The notes beneath the pieces are model-generated. The model saw only the letters and a list, made by a program, of their open reading frames with translations, had not been told where the DNA came from and ran no database searches. Below, piece after piece: positions 26,819 through 35,631 of a stretch of 64,000 bases of DNA. The stretch's first letter is position 1; every line of letters starts with the position of its first letter. Origin of the DNA: Ochrobactrum sp. RH2CCR150 (lineage in GTDB: Bacteria > Pseudomonadota > Alphaproteobacteria > Rhizobiales > Rhizobiaceae); assembly GCA_014138095.1 (NCBI GenBank), contig JACGXE010000011.1, forward strand, positions 1-64,000. Reading direction: 5' to 3'. Both the position numbers and the translations under genes were made by a program.

Positions 26819-28026
26819 ATGTCGCAAGAAACACAAGAGATAGGCCGCGTTGCGGCTTTGGACGGTTTGCGTGGCCTGGCTATTCTTCTCGTGATCATAT
26901 TTCATCTGACGTTGTTCTATCCCTTTGCCGAAGCTGAAAAGTCTCTCTTCTATATGGCAGGAGGAATTGGCTGGATCGGCGTCGATTTGTTTTTTGTACT
27001 TTCGGGCTTTCTAATAACCGGAATTCTGCTCGACGCAAAAGGCCGCGACAAGTATTTCACCAATTTCTTTGCGAGAAGAACATTAAGAATTTTTCCCATT
27101 TATTATTTCGTCTTATTGTTTGTGTTCGTCATTTTGCCGATGTTCGGCATGTTCTATACGCCAGAACTAAACTTCGTTAAGGCATACCAGCCATTCTTCT
27201 GGACATATCTAACCAATTGGGGCTTCGTCGCAGCCGGAGGCGCGCGCTACTTTAATACGAGCTGGCTCACCCTCGTTCACTTTTGGTCTCTTGCGGTTGA
27301 AGAGCAGTTTTATATTTTCTGGCCGTTTGTCGTTTATTTTCTGAACCGTCGATTATTCGTCCAGGCCTGTGTTGCTTTGTTTCTCATCGCACTTTCCGGA
27401 CGGTTTGCAATTGCAATTTTTGGAATACCGCAAGGTGCGGCTTACACGCTCACTCCATTCCGTATCGATACGCTCGTTGTCGGCGCTTTGATCGCAGTTG
27501 GGGTTCGCAATCAACCAACGAGATCGAGGCTGGTCACGTTGGCGCCCTGGGTGCTACTTCTTGCGGCAATATTCACGACAATTGTCTTCTTTCTGCATGG
27601 CGGTGTCTGGTTCGCCGATCGATGGATGCACACGGTTGGATTCTCAATTTTAGCGTTGGGTTGGGGCGGGTTGTTGATCATGTGTCTGCCTGAATACGGC
27701 AGCCGTGTTCTGAACTCGCTGTTCCAGACGTCTACTTTGCGCTTTTTCGGGAATATAGCTACGGCCTGTATGTGCTCCACCCCTTTGTTTTGGAACAATA
27801 TTCATCCTCAACCGATTTCTATGCGCAACTTGAAATTCCGGAAACAATTGCCGCGATTGCCTTTATCGTTGTTGGAATTGCACTGTCGGTTGTTCCCGCG
27901 TTGTTGTCATGGCATCTGTTGGAAAAGCGTTTTTTGGTTTCAAACGGTTCTTCGAAGCAAAACAACCCTCTGTTAATCCGACTTATCCGATGCAAGCTGA
28001 GAAAAGAGCGGTGTGAAGCGCCGTAA
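26819..28026 (+). pseudogene. Acyltransferase 3 family (OafA/YrhL-like), frameshifted
   Basis: An O-acetyltransferase-type membrane enzyme. The first frame (26819-27976) gives the hallmark RVAALDGLRGLAILLVIIFH, GVDLFFVLSGFLITGILL and about nine membrane segments, then degenerates after FFGN. The second frame (to 28026) restores YSYGLYVLHPFVLEQY and the last membrane helices. One A is missing in the GGGAATATAG stretch at about 27750-27759; adding it back restores FFGKYSYGLYVLHPF. The C-terminal end also runs into the DUF1127 remnant. Probably inactive unless this is a sequencing error. Confidence 0.75.
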
Positions 28027-28124
28027 CACTTTAACCGTAATGAGCTGCCTAAATACACCTGAACGGAACAATCTGGATAATTATGGCTTCGAAGATCCCG
28101 TCCGTGACGCGTCAGGCTTCAGAT
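28022..28124 (+). pseudogene. DUF1127 gene remnant
   Basis: DNA and frame are clearly related to the intact DUF1127 gene at 33015: CGTAACACTTTAACC aligns with its codons 14-18, and MASKIPSVTRQAS aligns with the C-terminal MASEIPSVARQAS. The 5' third is missing and the upstream part has lost frame. The homology begins right at the acyltransferase stop. Confidence 0.7.
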
Positions 28125-28131
28125 CATTCAT

Positions 28132-28389
28132 TCCTTGCATGCTACCATGACACCGGGTTTGACGACTTTCGGCAGTTCTTCCGTATCCCCGTTTGTAAGG
28201 TGCACACAACCATGGCTCGATGTTTTGCCGATGCGTGAAGGGTCGGGGGTGCCATGAATACCGTAAGTGGGTTTGGAAAGCACAATCCATACCGTACCAA
28301 CGGGACCGTTTGGCCCAGGCGGAATGGTCAGAACGCCTTCATTGGCTCCCTGTCTGAAGTTGGTCCAGGGATTGTGGGTATAATTGGTT
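28132..28389 (-). pseudogene. L,D-transpeptidase (YkuD) 3' fragment
   Basis: About 86 codons are closely similar to the 3' end of the intact gene at 31544, including the catalytic motif SHGCVHLTN and the ending VVKPGVMVA. Homology stops abruptly at about 28389, next to the ParB-like gene's 3' end. The 5' two thirds are missing, so there is no start or export signal. Confidence 0.8.
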
Positions 28390-28395
28390 GTCAGA

Positions 28396-29013
28396 TCATT
28401 TTTCCGGCCCGCACCAGCCGGGCAAGTAGCCGGCGGCCTTGCGTCTGGCCAATCGCAGGGCCTCCCTCGCCGCCTTGTTGAAGTCGTCCTTCAAGTCGTG
28501 TGGATCGATGTGGCGTCGAAAGAAGTCCGCCCACAGGAACTCGGCGAAGGGCGCGGTATCCTTGGCGTAGCCCCCAAGACGCCTCACCTCACCGGCAAGA
28601 CTACGGAAGGGATCGTCAACGAGACCTTCCACAGTCTTTGGAAGATCGCCATAGGGCCGCCGCTTGCCGGAGGCGTCGAACGGGTGCGTCCAGGCGCGAT
28701 TGTCCAGAACGGTCAGGAAGGCGTCCTTGTGGAGCGTGGACAGATCGCAGATGACCGTGACCAAGACCTGCTCGATGGCCTCCTGGTGCAGGGCGAGGGC
28801 CAGATGGTGGTGGTCCACGATGTGGTAGCGGCCCTTGGGCCCAATGACGGCAGGAAGGGAATGGCCGGCCAGGAAGATGCCCGCCTTACCGGTCGTCATC
28901 GATTGGATCTCCTTGCGTTTCAACGCCACTTCGCGCATCCCCACGGTCATCTGGGTGGGACGCAACGCACTCACGGAAACGGTATGCAACAGAGGGAGTA
29001 TGTTCGTGGACAT
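28396..29013 (-). CDS. ParB-like nuclease-fold protein (ParBc_2 type)
   Basis: A 205-residue protein with the ParBc_2 fold rather than a true partition ParB: LRPTQMTVGMREV near the start, then the family's IVDHHHLALALHQE stretch at about 65-78, and a C-terminal helical part ending LARRKAAGYLPGW. It has no helix-turn-helix. It lies 3 bp downstream of the SulP gene on the same strand and is surely co-transcribed. The role of this partner is not established; an accessory or regulatory role for the transporter is inference. Confidence 0.75.
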   Translation of the reverse strand: MSTNILPLLHTVSVSALRPTQMTVGMREVALKRKEIQSMTTGKAGIFLAGHSLPAVIGPKGRYHIVDHHHLALALHQEAIEQVLVTVICDLSTLHKDAFLTVLDNRAWTHPFDASGKRRPYGDLPKTVEGLVDDPFRSLAGEVRRLGGYAKDTAPFAEFLWADFFRRHIDPHDLKDDFNKAAREALRLARRKAAGYLPGWCGPEK

Positions 29014-29016
29014 GGC

Positions 29017-30777
29017 TCATTCCTTGCTGGCAGCTGATGGTGACGTGTCTCGCTCCCCCGTCAGTGCGCGCACGGTTTCATCGACACTGCGATAGACCCC
29101 GGCCGGACCCAGCATGGCGGTGATGCCGAAGCGCTGCAACGCTTCTTGCGCCCTGACCGATTCCAGCCGGGCGATAGAGAAAGTAGCCCCGGCACTGTGG
29201 CAATAAGCGATTACCTCGCGTAAGGCCTGTGCCGCCGTATAGTCAATGTCGGTGACGCTACTGGCTTCAAACACGACATGCTGCAGGCCGCCCATGCGCT
29301 TTGCCACCAAACTGCGGAAGTCCTGGCCGAAACGGGCGGCATTGAGGAAGGACAGTGGCGCCTGGAAGGCCGCTACCAGCACGCCGTTGACCTGCTCGCC
29401 CCGCGGTTTTCCGTCGGGAGGCCACCAAATGGAAGTTCCCGCAACGTGCTCGAATTCGATCGCCCGGACCTGTGTGATGGTCCATACACCATGCAGCAGC
29501 GACAGGCCGATGCCAATGGTCACTCCGATCTCGATTGGCAACGCCACGATGGCGAGTGCGGTGGCGATGATCAGCAGGAATTCAGTTGGCGCCTGGCTCA
29601 GCGTCGCTGTGAAGGTCTGCCAGCGTATAACGCGCAGGGCGATGAAGAACAGGACGCCGGCCAGCGCCGCCTGCGGCACGTTCTTGAGCAAGTTTGCGCC
29701 GAACAGCATCAACAGCAGAACAATGGCCGCGGCAAGCAGGGCGGCCACCTGAGAGCGCCCACCCGTCTCGACGGCGATGGCGGTGCGCGGCGGGCTGGAA
29801 TTGACCGGAAAAGCTCCGACGAGGCCGCAAAACAGGCTTCCTGCGCCGACGCCGACGAAATCGCGGTTGACGTCACCCGCCCCCGGAGCCTTGGCTCCGG
29901 CGAAGGAGCGCGTGGTGGCTGCCGTCTGCACCATGATGACAACAGCGAGCAACAGCGTCAGCGGCACCAGCGTGCGCATGTCCTGGAACGTCACCTGAGG
30001 CATATGAAGGCCGGGCGTAGCTGTCGGAATCGTGCCAAGCACCGCCACACCGTGCGCTGGCAGGCCAAAGGTGATCACTGCCAGCGTGCTTAGCGCCAGC
30101 GCTACAAGCGCTCCGGGAATACGCGCGCTGATGCGCTCACAAAGCACAATGATGAAAAATACTGAGATACCGATGATCGCGCTGTAGGGATTTATTCCGC
30201 CAAGCGTGTCATAGACAGCAGCGAGACGATGGAAGACGTCGCCGCTTCCGGGGGGAAGCCCAAACAATTCCGGCAATTGCGAAACGACGATGTGGATGGC
30301 TATGCCGGCCAGGAAGCCGGCCGTGACCGGAACGGAGAGCAGGTCGGCGATCCAGCCGAGCCGCAACAGCCCGGCAGTAGCCATCGTGGCGCCGACCATG
30401 AGCGCCAGCAGTGCTGCGAGCGCAGCGTAATGCGGCGAACCCGACGCAGCCAGGAGCGCTAGCCCGGCGGCGAAGATCGGGGTGATGGTGGAATCCGCAC
30501 CCACCGACAGGTGTCGGCTCGCGCCGAACAACACGAAAGCCGCAGTGCCGGCGAGGAAGGCGAGGAAACCTGTCTGCGGGGAAAGGTCGCCGAGACGCGC
30601 AGTGGCCATCTGTTCGGGAATGGCGATGGCCGCCAATGTCAGACCGGCGAAGGCGTCGCCGCCAAGATCGCTAGGCTTCCAGCCGCGAAGAGAGACAAAA
30701 AGCCAGGGCCGTTTTGTGTCTGTTGCCTGTGTCGCCCCGTCCTGCATCCCATATCTTTCCGATTGCATCAGAAGCAC
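29017..30777 (-). CDS. SulP-family inorganic anion transporter with STAS domain
   Basis: A secondary transporter of the SLC26/SulP family (sulfate, bicarbonate or related anions). Of its 586 residues, the membrane part (about 30-430) has the N-terminal GGDAFAGLTLAAIAIPEQMA signature, a substrate-site region with LFCGLVGAFPVNSSPPRTAI, and 10-14 helices. A C-terminal STAS domain (about 450-570) includes VFEASSVTDIDYTAAQAL. GC content seems higher than in the decayed genes to its left, hinting at separate acquisition. The anion is not predictable. Confidence 0.9.
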   Translation of the reverse strand: MLLMQSERYGMQDGATQATDTKRPWLFVSLRGWKPSDLGGDAFAGLTLAAIAIPEQMATARLGDLSPQTGFLAFLAGTAAFVLFGASRHLSVGADSTITPIFAAGLALLAASGSPHYAALAALLALMVGATMATAGLLRLGWIADLLSVPVTAGFLAGIAIHIVVSQLPELFGLPPGSGDVFHRLAAVYDTLGGINPYSAIIGISVFFIIVLCERISARIPGALVALALSTLAVITFGLPAHGVAVLGTIPTATPGLHMPQVTFQDMRTLVPLTLLLAVVIMVQTAATTRSFAGAKAPGAGDVNRDFVGVGAGSLFCGLVGAFPVNSSPPRTAIAVETGGRSQVAALLAAAIVLLLMLFGANLLKNVPQAALAGVLFFIALRVIRWQTFTATLSQAPTEFLLIIATALAIVALPIEIGVTIGIGLSLLHGVWTITQVRAIEFEHVAGTSIWWPPDGKPRGEQVNGVLVAAFQAPLSFLNAARFGQDFRSLVAKRMGGLQHVVFEASSVTDIDYTAAQALREVIAYCHSAGATFSIARLESVRAQEALQRFGITAMLGPAGVYRSVDETVRALTGERDTSPSAASKE

Positions 30778-31543
30778 CTGCCCATAATGTGCGTCCGTAT
30801 TGATCCACTAGCAACGCATTCACCGGCAAAGAGTTGCCGGATCTGTCACAAAGCTAACTGCGCGCTATGGATAATTTTGACCAAAACCTGAATAGATTTC
30901 ATCTCCTCAGTGTGGACAGCAACTACGGCTTAAGCGGATAGGGCGCTCTTCACCGACAGGTCGAAGCCGAGCTTTATTGTATGGAAGCCATGTCTCATGG
31001 CTAGAAGATTCATGATGTCTTTAACCGCTCACCAGCACTCCGATATTGCACGACCGTCCTCATCTGACATCGGGACGGCTAATTCGAAAATACGACCGCG
31101 GCATTTTGGTTGCATGCGTGTCACCAGGTCGGAGTCAGGGCTTTCGTCCAGGCAGAAATATCAGACTTCTCCGCCCAAGTGTTGACCAGCAAACTGACGG
31201 ATGCGAGCGATATCGAATATATCGCGAGGCTGCATCGATGTGCTCTTATAGAATATTGTTGAGCGACGGCCGCGATTTAGCGCGCAACCCGATAGTGTGA
31301 AACGGTGTCAAAATGTATTTGAAAACAAATAATTAGCGACGTTCTGATTGAATCATATCTGAGCTCTAATATGTAATACTTGTTTCCGGTCGCTTTCATA
31401 GCGGCGTCGATGGCAGCGATTAACGCTATGCTAGCTGTTCGTGCTGGTCGAAAATAATAGCACTCAATCTCTACTGGATTGTGTAAGATGAACACTAAGC
31501 ATGACCGGTAATCTCCACCCCTCAATGCGGTGGCGATCTACGG
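30778..31543. other. Long intergenic region, no gene recognised
   Basis: About 770 bp with only short, poor frames on both strands. It should contain the SulP promoter (minus strand, near 30780-30900). The rest is AT-richer and looks like decayed sequence. No repeats or RNA structure were evident. Confidence 0.4.
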
Positions 31544-32758
31544 TTATTCTGTGAACACGACCATGACGCCGGGCTTGACGATTTTCGCGAGTTCTTCCGC
31601 ATCCCAGTTCGTAAGACGCACACAACCATGGCTCGATGTTTTGCCGATACGTGAAGGATCAGGCGTGCCATGAATACCGTAAGTGGGTTTGGAAAGCGCA
31701 ATCCATACCGTACCGACGGGACCGTTCGGCCCAGGCGGAATGGTCAGAACGCCTTCATTGGCTCCCTGTTTGAAGTTGATCCTGGGATTGTATGTATAAT
31801 TGGGATTGATCGCTATTCGTTTGACCTGAACCGTGCCCGAAGGAGAAGGAGTGTCCGAAGAGCCGATCGTTGACGGGTAGGCTACCTTCAGCTTTCCATC
31901 TGAACCATAGCCCCGAACCTGTTTGCGACCTTTATCTGCTATGATATGGGCAATCGGCGTGCGTTTGGCTTTGCCGAGATTGGGAACTTTGATGATTGAG
32001 CCTGGTTGATTGAAATTCACCCCTGGATTGATCTCTTTGAGGAAACCCTCATCGATTTGAAACCGCTCGGCAAGCATTTCCGTGACTGAGGTATAAGCCA
32101 TTGCTGGCAATTGGGCTTTCAAAGCGTAGTCAGCGGGGATTTCTGCAACAAACTGCCTGCCAACATCTTCATTTGTGATGAGGTAATCCTTGAAAGCTGG
32201 TCCGCCGGTATTCTCCAGTTCGGTCTGAACCGCTGCGGGATCGGCTGGATTGATAAATCTACCCGTGATTTCGCCAAAAGCCGCAGCAGCCTTGTCGACA
32301 TTGCTGCCGGAACGCCCATCGATTGCGCCGGGCGACGCGCCAGCCCTGTTCAACATGATCTGATAGGCTGCAATCTGTTCTTTGGAATCAACGCCTCTTG
32401 GCATTTCTATCGCGGGTGCCATGTCGTCGGCGGTTGGAACATAAGTCGATGAAGTTTCCTGACGAGTTGGTTGTGTGCGATTGATGCTGCCAGTGGTCAT
32501 CTGGTCCAGTTCGGCTTTGATCGGTGCAGTTGACCCCACTAATGCGGGCGGTCTGATATCTTTTACCTGCAAAAGCAGTCCATTGATCGAACGGTCAATT
32601 GAGGAAGACGGCATGGAATGGCGTTGGTGCTGTTCGAAAGATTGTCGCACTATCCCATGTTCAAAAAATAGCGTCGCTGCGTTGCCCGAACTGACAAGCA
32701 CGCCGGAAATTACAACAATACTCAACGTGAACTTAGATAAAAGTGCGAAGTGCGACAT
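31544..32758 (-). CDS. L,D-transpeptidase (YkuD domain) with peptidoglycan-binding and LysM-like modules
   Basis: A cell-wall enzyme that forms 3-3 crosslinks or attaches proteins to peptidoglycan. The chosen ATG 32758 directly precedes an export signal (SHFALLSKFTLSIVVISG); the frame is open a further 26 codons upstream. Modules: a PG_binding_1-like segment (AAYQIMLNRAGASPGAIDG), a LysM-like segment (MLAERFQIDEGFLKEINPG), and the YkuD domain with HGTPDPSRIGKTSSHGCVRL, where Cys379 of this start is the nucleophile. Closely similar 3' DNA recurs as a fragment at 28132-28389. It is divergent from the DUF1127 gene. Confidence 0.9.
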   Translation of the reverse strand: MSHFALLSKFTLSIVVISGVLVSSGNAATLFFEHGIVRQSFEQHQRHSMPSSSIDRSINGLLLQVKDIRPPALVGSTAPIKAELDQMTTGSINRTQPTRQETSSTYVPTADDMAPAIEMPRGVDSKEQIAAYQIMLNRAGASPGAIDGRSGSNVDKAAAAFGEITGRFINPADPAAVQTELENTGGPAFKDYLITNEDVGRQFVAEIPADYALKAQLPAMAYTSVTEMLAERFQIDEGFLKEINPGVNFNQPGSIIKVPNLGKAKRTPIAHIIADKGRKQVRGYGSDGKLKVAYPSTIGSSDTPSPSGTVQVKRIAINPNYTYNPRINFKQGANEGVLTIPPGPNGPVGTVWIALSKPTYGIHGTPDPSRIGKTSSHGCVRLTNWDAEELAKIVKPGVMVVFTE

Positions 32759-33014
32759 ACCGTAAGCCTGATTGGACCCGATAAGTATTCGCCGGATTAT
32801 GGTTAAATATTCGTTTGCGGACGCTTCTCTAGGCAAGAAATTGGAGTGAACACAAACCGAGAACTCTCGCTCGGCGTAGCTGCGATCATAACGGGACTTA
32901 CGCCGTTACCCCATCTTATTGGCATGTCAGCTATGCGAAACTGGCCCTTCTGTCTGAGATCACGCGGACCTATATGCTGTTTGCAACAAAGAGAGAATTT
33001 TTGAGGAGAGAGAA

Positions 33015-33161
33015 ATGAACCTGATCCGCTCGTACGGCAACTGGCGCCGTTATCGTAACACTGTAAACGAACTGAGCCGCCTGAATGCTCGTGAACTGCA
33101 CGATCTGGGCATCATGGCTTCGGAAATCCCGTCCGTAGCTCGTCAGGCTTCAGGTCGCTGA
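33015..33161 (+). CDS. DUF1127 small protein
   Basis: A 48-residue basic protein with the DUF1127 (YjiS-like) pattern: WRRYRNTVNELSRLNARELH, then DLGI, where the SR-LN-REL-DLGI core is the family mark. GAGGAGAG lies 3 bp before the ATG. Some family members act in RNA binding and phosphate or carbon metabolism in alphaproteobacteria; the role of this one is unknown. A strong terminator follows at about 33248. A degenerate copy lies at 28022-28124. Confidence 0.85.
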   Translation: MNLIRSYGNWRRYRNTVNELSRLNARELHDLGIMASEIPSVARQASGR

Positions 33162-33247
33162 TAATTCTTGATTATCGCTAAGGACCTTCCTCCCAATCCT
33201 CAGCGATCAGAGACCAGCATCTTCCTCCCAAGGTCTGGTCTTCCAAT

Positions 33248-33286
33248 AAACACCCGTCGCTCCTCCCGCGGCGGGTGTTTTATTTT
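33248..33286 (+). terminator. Intrinsic terminator after the DUF1127 gene
   Basis: AAACACCCGTCGC (33248-33260), a 7-nt loop and GCGGCGGGTGTTT (33268-33280) form a long GC-rich stem followed by TTTATTTT. Confidence 0.8.
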
Positions 33287-33335
33287 CGGGGAGTGAAACC
33301 CCACGCCTAGCAGGCCCTATCTCTCCTCCGACTGA

Positions 33336-34040
33336 TCATCCGGACGACAGGGCCAGCACGCGAATTGCTTGCAGATGAGCATGCATGGCTTGGTGGGCGC
33401 GCTCGCTTTGCCCTGCTTCAATTGCATCAACTATTGCGAGATGCATCTTACTCTGTTCGGTTGCATATTCGCGTTTGCGTGCTTCGCGAAAGATCGCATC
33501 GTGTCTCCGCTGCCAGGTTGAGCGTCCCCGGACCGAGGCGAGAGAGCTGAAGATTGCGGCGAGAAGAGTATTGCCGCTCGATCGCGCGACGGCCTTGTGA
33601 AAGGCATTATCCAAACGTTCATACTCCCGCCAGTCACGAGCGGTACCCGTCGCGAGAGCAAGCTCGCGCAAGGTCGAGAGGTCATCTTGTGTGGCATACT
33701 GGGCCGCAGCCGCAGCAAGAGCTGGTTCATAAACCAACCTCGCGTCCATGAGGTCCTGAGCGGATGCGGTTTCGATGATACGGTCGATTGGCCGTTCGAT
33801 ATTCGAGGCGGGAGGGCCCATGAAAGTGCCCTTACCCTGATGACGCCACACCAAACCTTCGATCTCAAGCAGCCTAAGTACCTTTCGCGTTGTCTCCCGG
33901 CTACAACCGAGTGTCGTCGACAAAATGCGTTCAGGGGGGATTTTGTCCTGCGGACTGAACTCCTGGTCTTCAAGAAGCTTGCGCATGCGTTGCATCGCCT
34001 CAGCGGTTGACATGCGTTCTCTCATCTGGCGAAGCTCCAT
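33336..34040 (-). CDS. GntR-family regulator, FadR subfamily (FCD domain)
   Basis: A transcription factor of 234 residues. The N-terminal winged helix (about 10-75) includes QDKIPPERILSTTLGCSRET and the wing GKGTFMG. The all-helical FCD effector domain (about 90-225) has metal-site-type residues: DARLVYEPALAAAAA, a later His in NAFHKAV, and two histidines in the last helices (HLAIVDAIEAG, HAHLQAI). It is divergent from the symporter gene (83 bp between starts) and most likely controls it and itself. The effector is unknown. Confidence 0.9.
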   Translation of the reverse strand: MELRQMRERMSTAEAMQRMRKLLEDQEFSPQDKIPPERILSTTLGCSRETTRKVLRLLEIEGLVWRHQGKGTFMGPPASNIERPIDRIIETASAQDLMDARLVYEPALAAAAAQYATQDDLSTLRELALATGTARDWREYERLDNAFHKAVARSSGNTLLAAIFSSLASVRGRSTWQRRHDAIFREARKREYATEQSKMHLAIVDAIEAGQSERAHQAMHAHLQAIRVLALSSG

Positions 34041-34043
34041 ACC

Positions 34044-34059
34044 AATTTGTAGACCAATT
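34044..34059. promoter_or_regulatory. Candidate operator of the GntR regulator
   Basis: AATTTGTAGACCAATT is an imperfect palindrome (12 of 16 positions symmetric) just before the regulator's ATG and in the divergent interval. Its GT-nn-AC core fits sites of FCD-type GntR proteins. Confidence 0.5.
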
Positions 34060-34122
34060 AAGGACAGGCCTATTCCCCAAGCAATGGTCGGTCAAGCCGA
34101 CGCACATTTGATGGACAAATAG

Positions 34123-35100
34123 ATGCGCGTTGATCCTTTTTTGTTACTCATGATTGCTGCGGTTGTTTTGGCAACCGTCTTCCCTGCCACTGGAAATGCC
34201 GCCGATGTGGTCGGTATGCTGGGAACCGTTGGCGTTGCCCTACTGTTCTTCGGGCACGGAGCAGCTCTATCTCATAGCGCGATTGTTTCGGGCTTGAAGC
34301 AATGGCAATTGCATGGATTTATTTTTGCGACGACCTTTGTGGTGTTCCCGTTGATCGTGCAGCCTTTGCGGCTTATTCCAGAAAGCATTCTGCCGCAAGA
34401 TCTGGTCCTCGGCTTCGTCTATCTGGGCGTTTTGCCTTCCGCTATCTCGAGCTCGATTGCCTACACCGCCATGGCAAAGGGCAATGTGCCGGCTGCGGTC
34501 TGCAATTCGGCTGGGTCCAATGTCTTTGGATTGTTGCTGACACCGCTTCTGATGACGATTTTCATGCGCTCCTCCGGATCCATCGATTTAGGACAGGCTT
34601 TGCGCGACGTGGTGATTGAACTGCTGCTGCCCTTCGGGCTCGGACAAGCCTGCCATCGCAGGCTCGGACCGTTCCTGTCGACGCGCAAGCATTGGTTGGA
34701 GAACTATGATCAGTCGGTGATTGTGCTGATCATATATTCGGCATTTTCTCAATCGGTGACTGCCGGGTTGTGGCAGGTTTTGCCGCCTTCGGGGCTTATC
34801 ATGGCAATTGTCCTTTGCGTCGTGCTGCTGGCGGCTGTGATTGGATTGACAATGATGGGCTCGCGCTGGCTTGGATTTTCTCGTGAAGATGAGATCGCAG
34901 CCGTGTTCTGCGGATCAAAGAAAAGCCTCGCATCAGGGCTTCCACTAGCTCAGGTTTTGTTCGCCGGCTTGCCTGGGTTTGGTATGATGGTTTTGCCGAT
35001 CATGCTCTATAACCAGATCCAGATTTTGGTAGGGGCCATTCTTGCGCGGCGCTACGCGATCCGCGCTTCCACGTCCAAAGCTGCTGTGCAGATAGATTGA
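34123..35100 (+). CDS. Bile acid:sodium symporter-like (SBF-like/BASS) carrier
   Basis: An inner-membrane carrier of 325 residues with about ten hydrophobic segments. The family marks are visible: GVALLFFGHGAALS near residue 45, FVYLGVLPSAISSSIAYTAM around 105, and the second crossover region FCGSKKSLASGLPLAQVLF at about 264-282. It resembles the SBF-like (YfeH) branch rather than true bile-acid carriers. The substrate is unknown, likely an organic anion controlled by the divergent GntR regulator. The next small GntR frame begins 1 bp after its stop. Confidence 0.85.
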   Translation: MRVDPFLLLMIAAVVLATVFPATGNAADVVGMLGTVGVALLFFGHGAALSHSAIVSGLKQWQLHGFIFATTFVVFPLIVQPLRLIPESILPQDLVLGFVYLGVLPSAISSSIAYTAMAKGNVPAAVCNSAGSNVFGLLLTPLLMTIFMRSSGSIDLGQALRDVVIELLLPFGLGQACHRRLGPFLSTRKHWLENYDQSVIVLIIYSAFSQSVTAGLWQVLPPSGLIMAIVLCVVLLAAVIGLTMMGSRWLGFSREDEIAAVFCGSKKSLASGLPLAQVLFAGLPGFGMMVLPIMLYNQIQILVGAILARRYAIRASTSKAAVQID

Positions 35101-35101
35101 T

Positions 35102-35374
35102 ATGGCAAAAGATGAAATCCTATCGACAGCACCAGCCGAATGGTTGTGTCCGTTAGAACGCCAGCCGCTTGCGATACAAGCCGCAGAGAAGGTGCGGCTG
35201 GCGATCCTTGAAGGACACTGGCGCAAGGGTCAACGACTGCCAAACGAAGCCGACTTGGCAAAAGACCTCAACGTGTCGCGCGCGACCTTGAGAGAGGCAA
35301 TCGGTATGTTGGTTTTTGCCGGTATCGTGGTGCGCCGGCAAGGCTCTGGGTCGTTTATCCGGAAAGCAATCTGA
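35102..35374 (+). CDS. GntR winged-helix stub (DNA-binding domain only)
   Basis: A 90-residue frame, 1 bp after the symporter stop, with a complete GntR winged helix: GQRLPNEADLAKDLNVSRAT, then REAIGMLVFAGIVVRRQGSG. It ends right after the wing, with no effector domain. A full GntR protein would be about 230 residues, so this is either a 3'-truncated gene or a stand-alone DNA-binding protein. IS6-family debris begins about 260 bp downstream, which favours truncation. Confidence 0.7.
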   Translation: MAKDEILSTAPAEWLCPLERQPLAIQAAEKVRLAILEGHWRKGQRLPNEADLAKDLNVSRATLREAIGMLVFAGIVVRRQGSGSFIRKAI

Positions 35375-35631
35375 CATCGAGAGTGAAAAGTAGCGAGTTT
35401 TCGGTAGGTCCGGTGCTCATGGCGTTGTTACGCTCTAAAGAGCATCAGGCGAAAAAGGTTGGTTGAGATTGCTAATATACGGCAATGCCGCATAGATATT
35501 CGCATGCAGAGCGTAATCTAGGCTCCAACTTTTCTCACGCAAGCCAAGCGGTGCGGCTTGTCCGATGAGGAACTTCAAGGGCGTTGTCCGTTATCAGAAG
35601 ATGATTGCGCTGATAGCGGTGGGGCTAGAAT

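Noticed and set aside
31277-31525. Minus-strand frame of 82 codons upstream of the L,D-transpeptidase region
   Set aside because: Aromatic-rich chance-like translation with no family and no ribosome-binding site of note.
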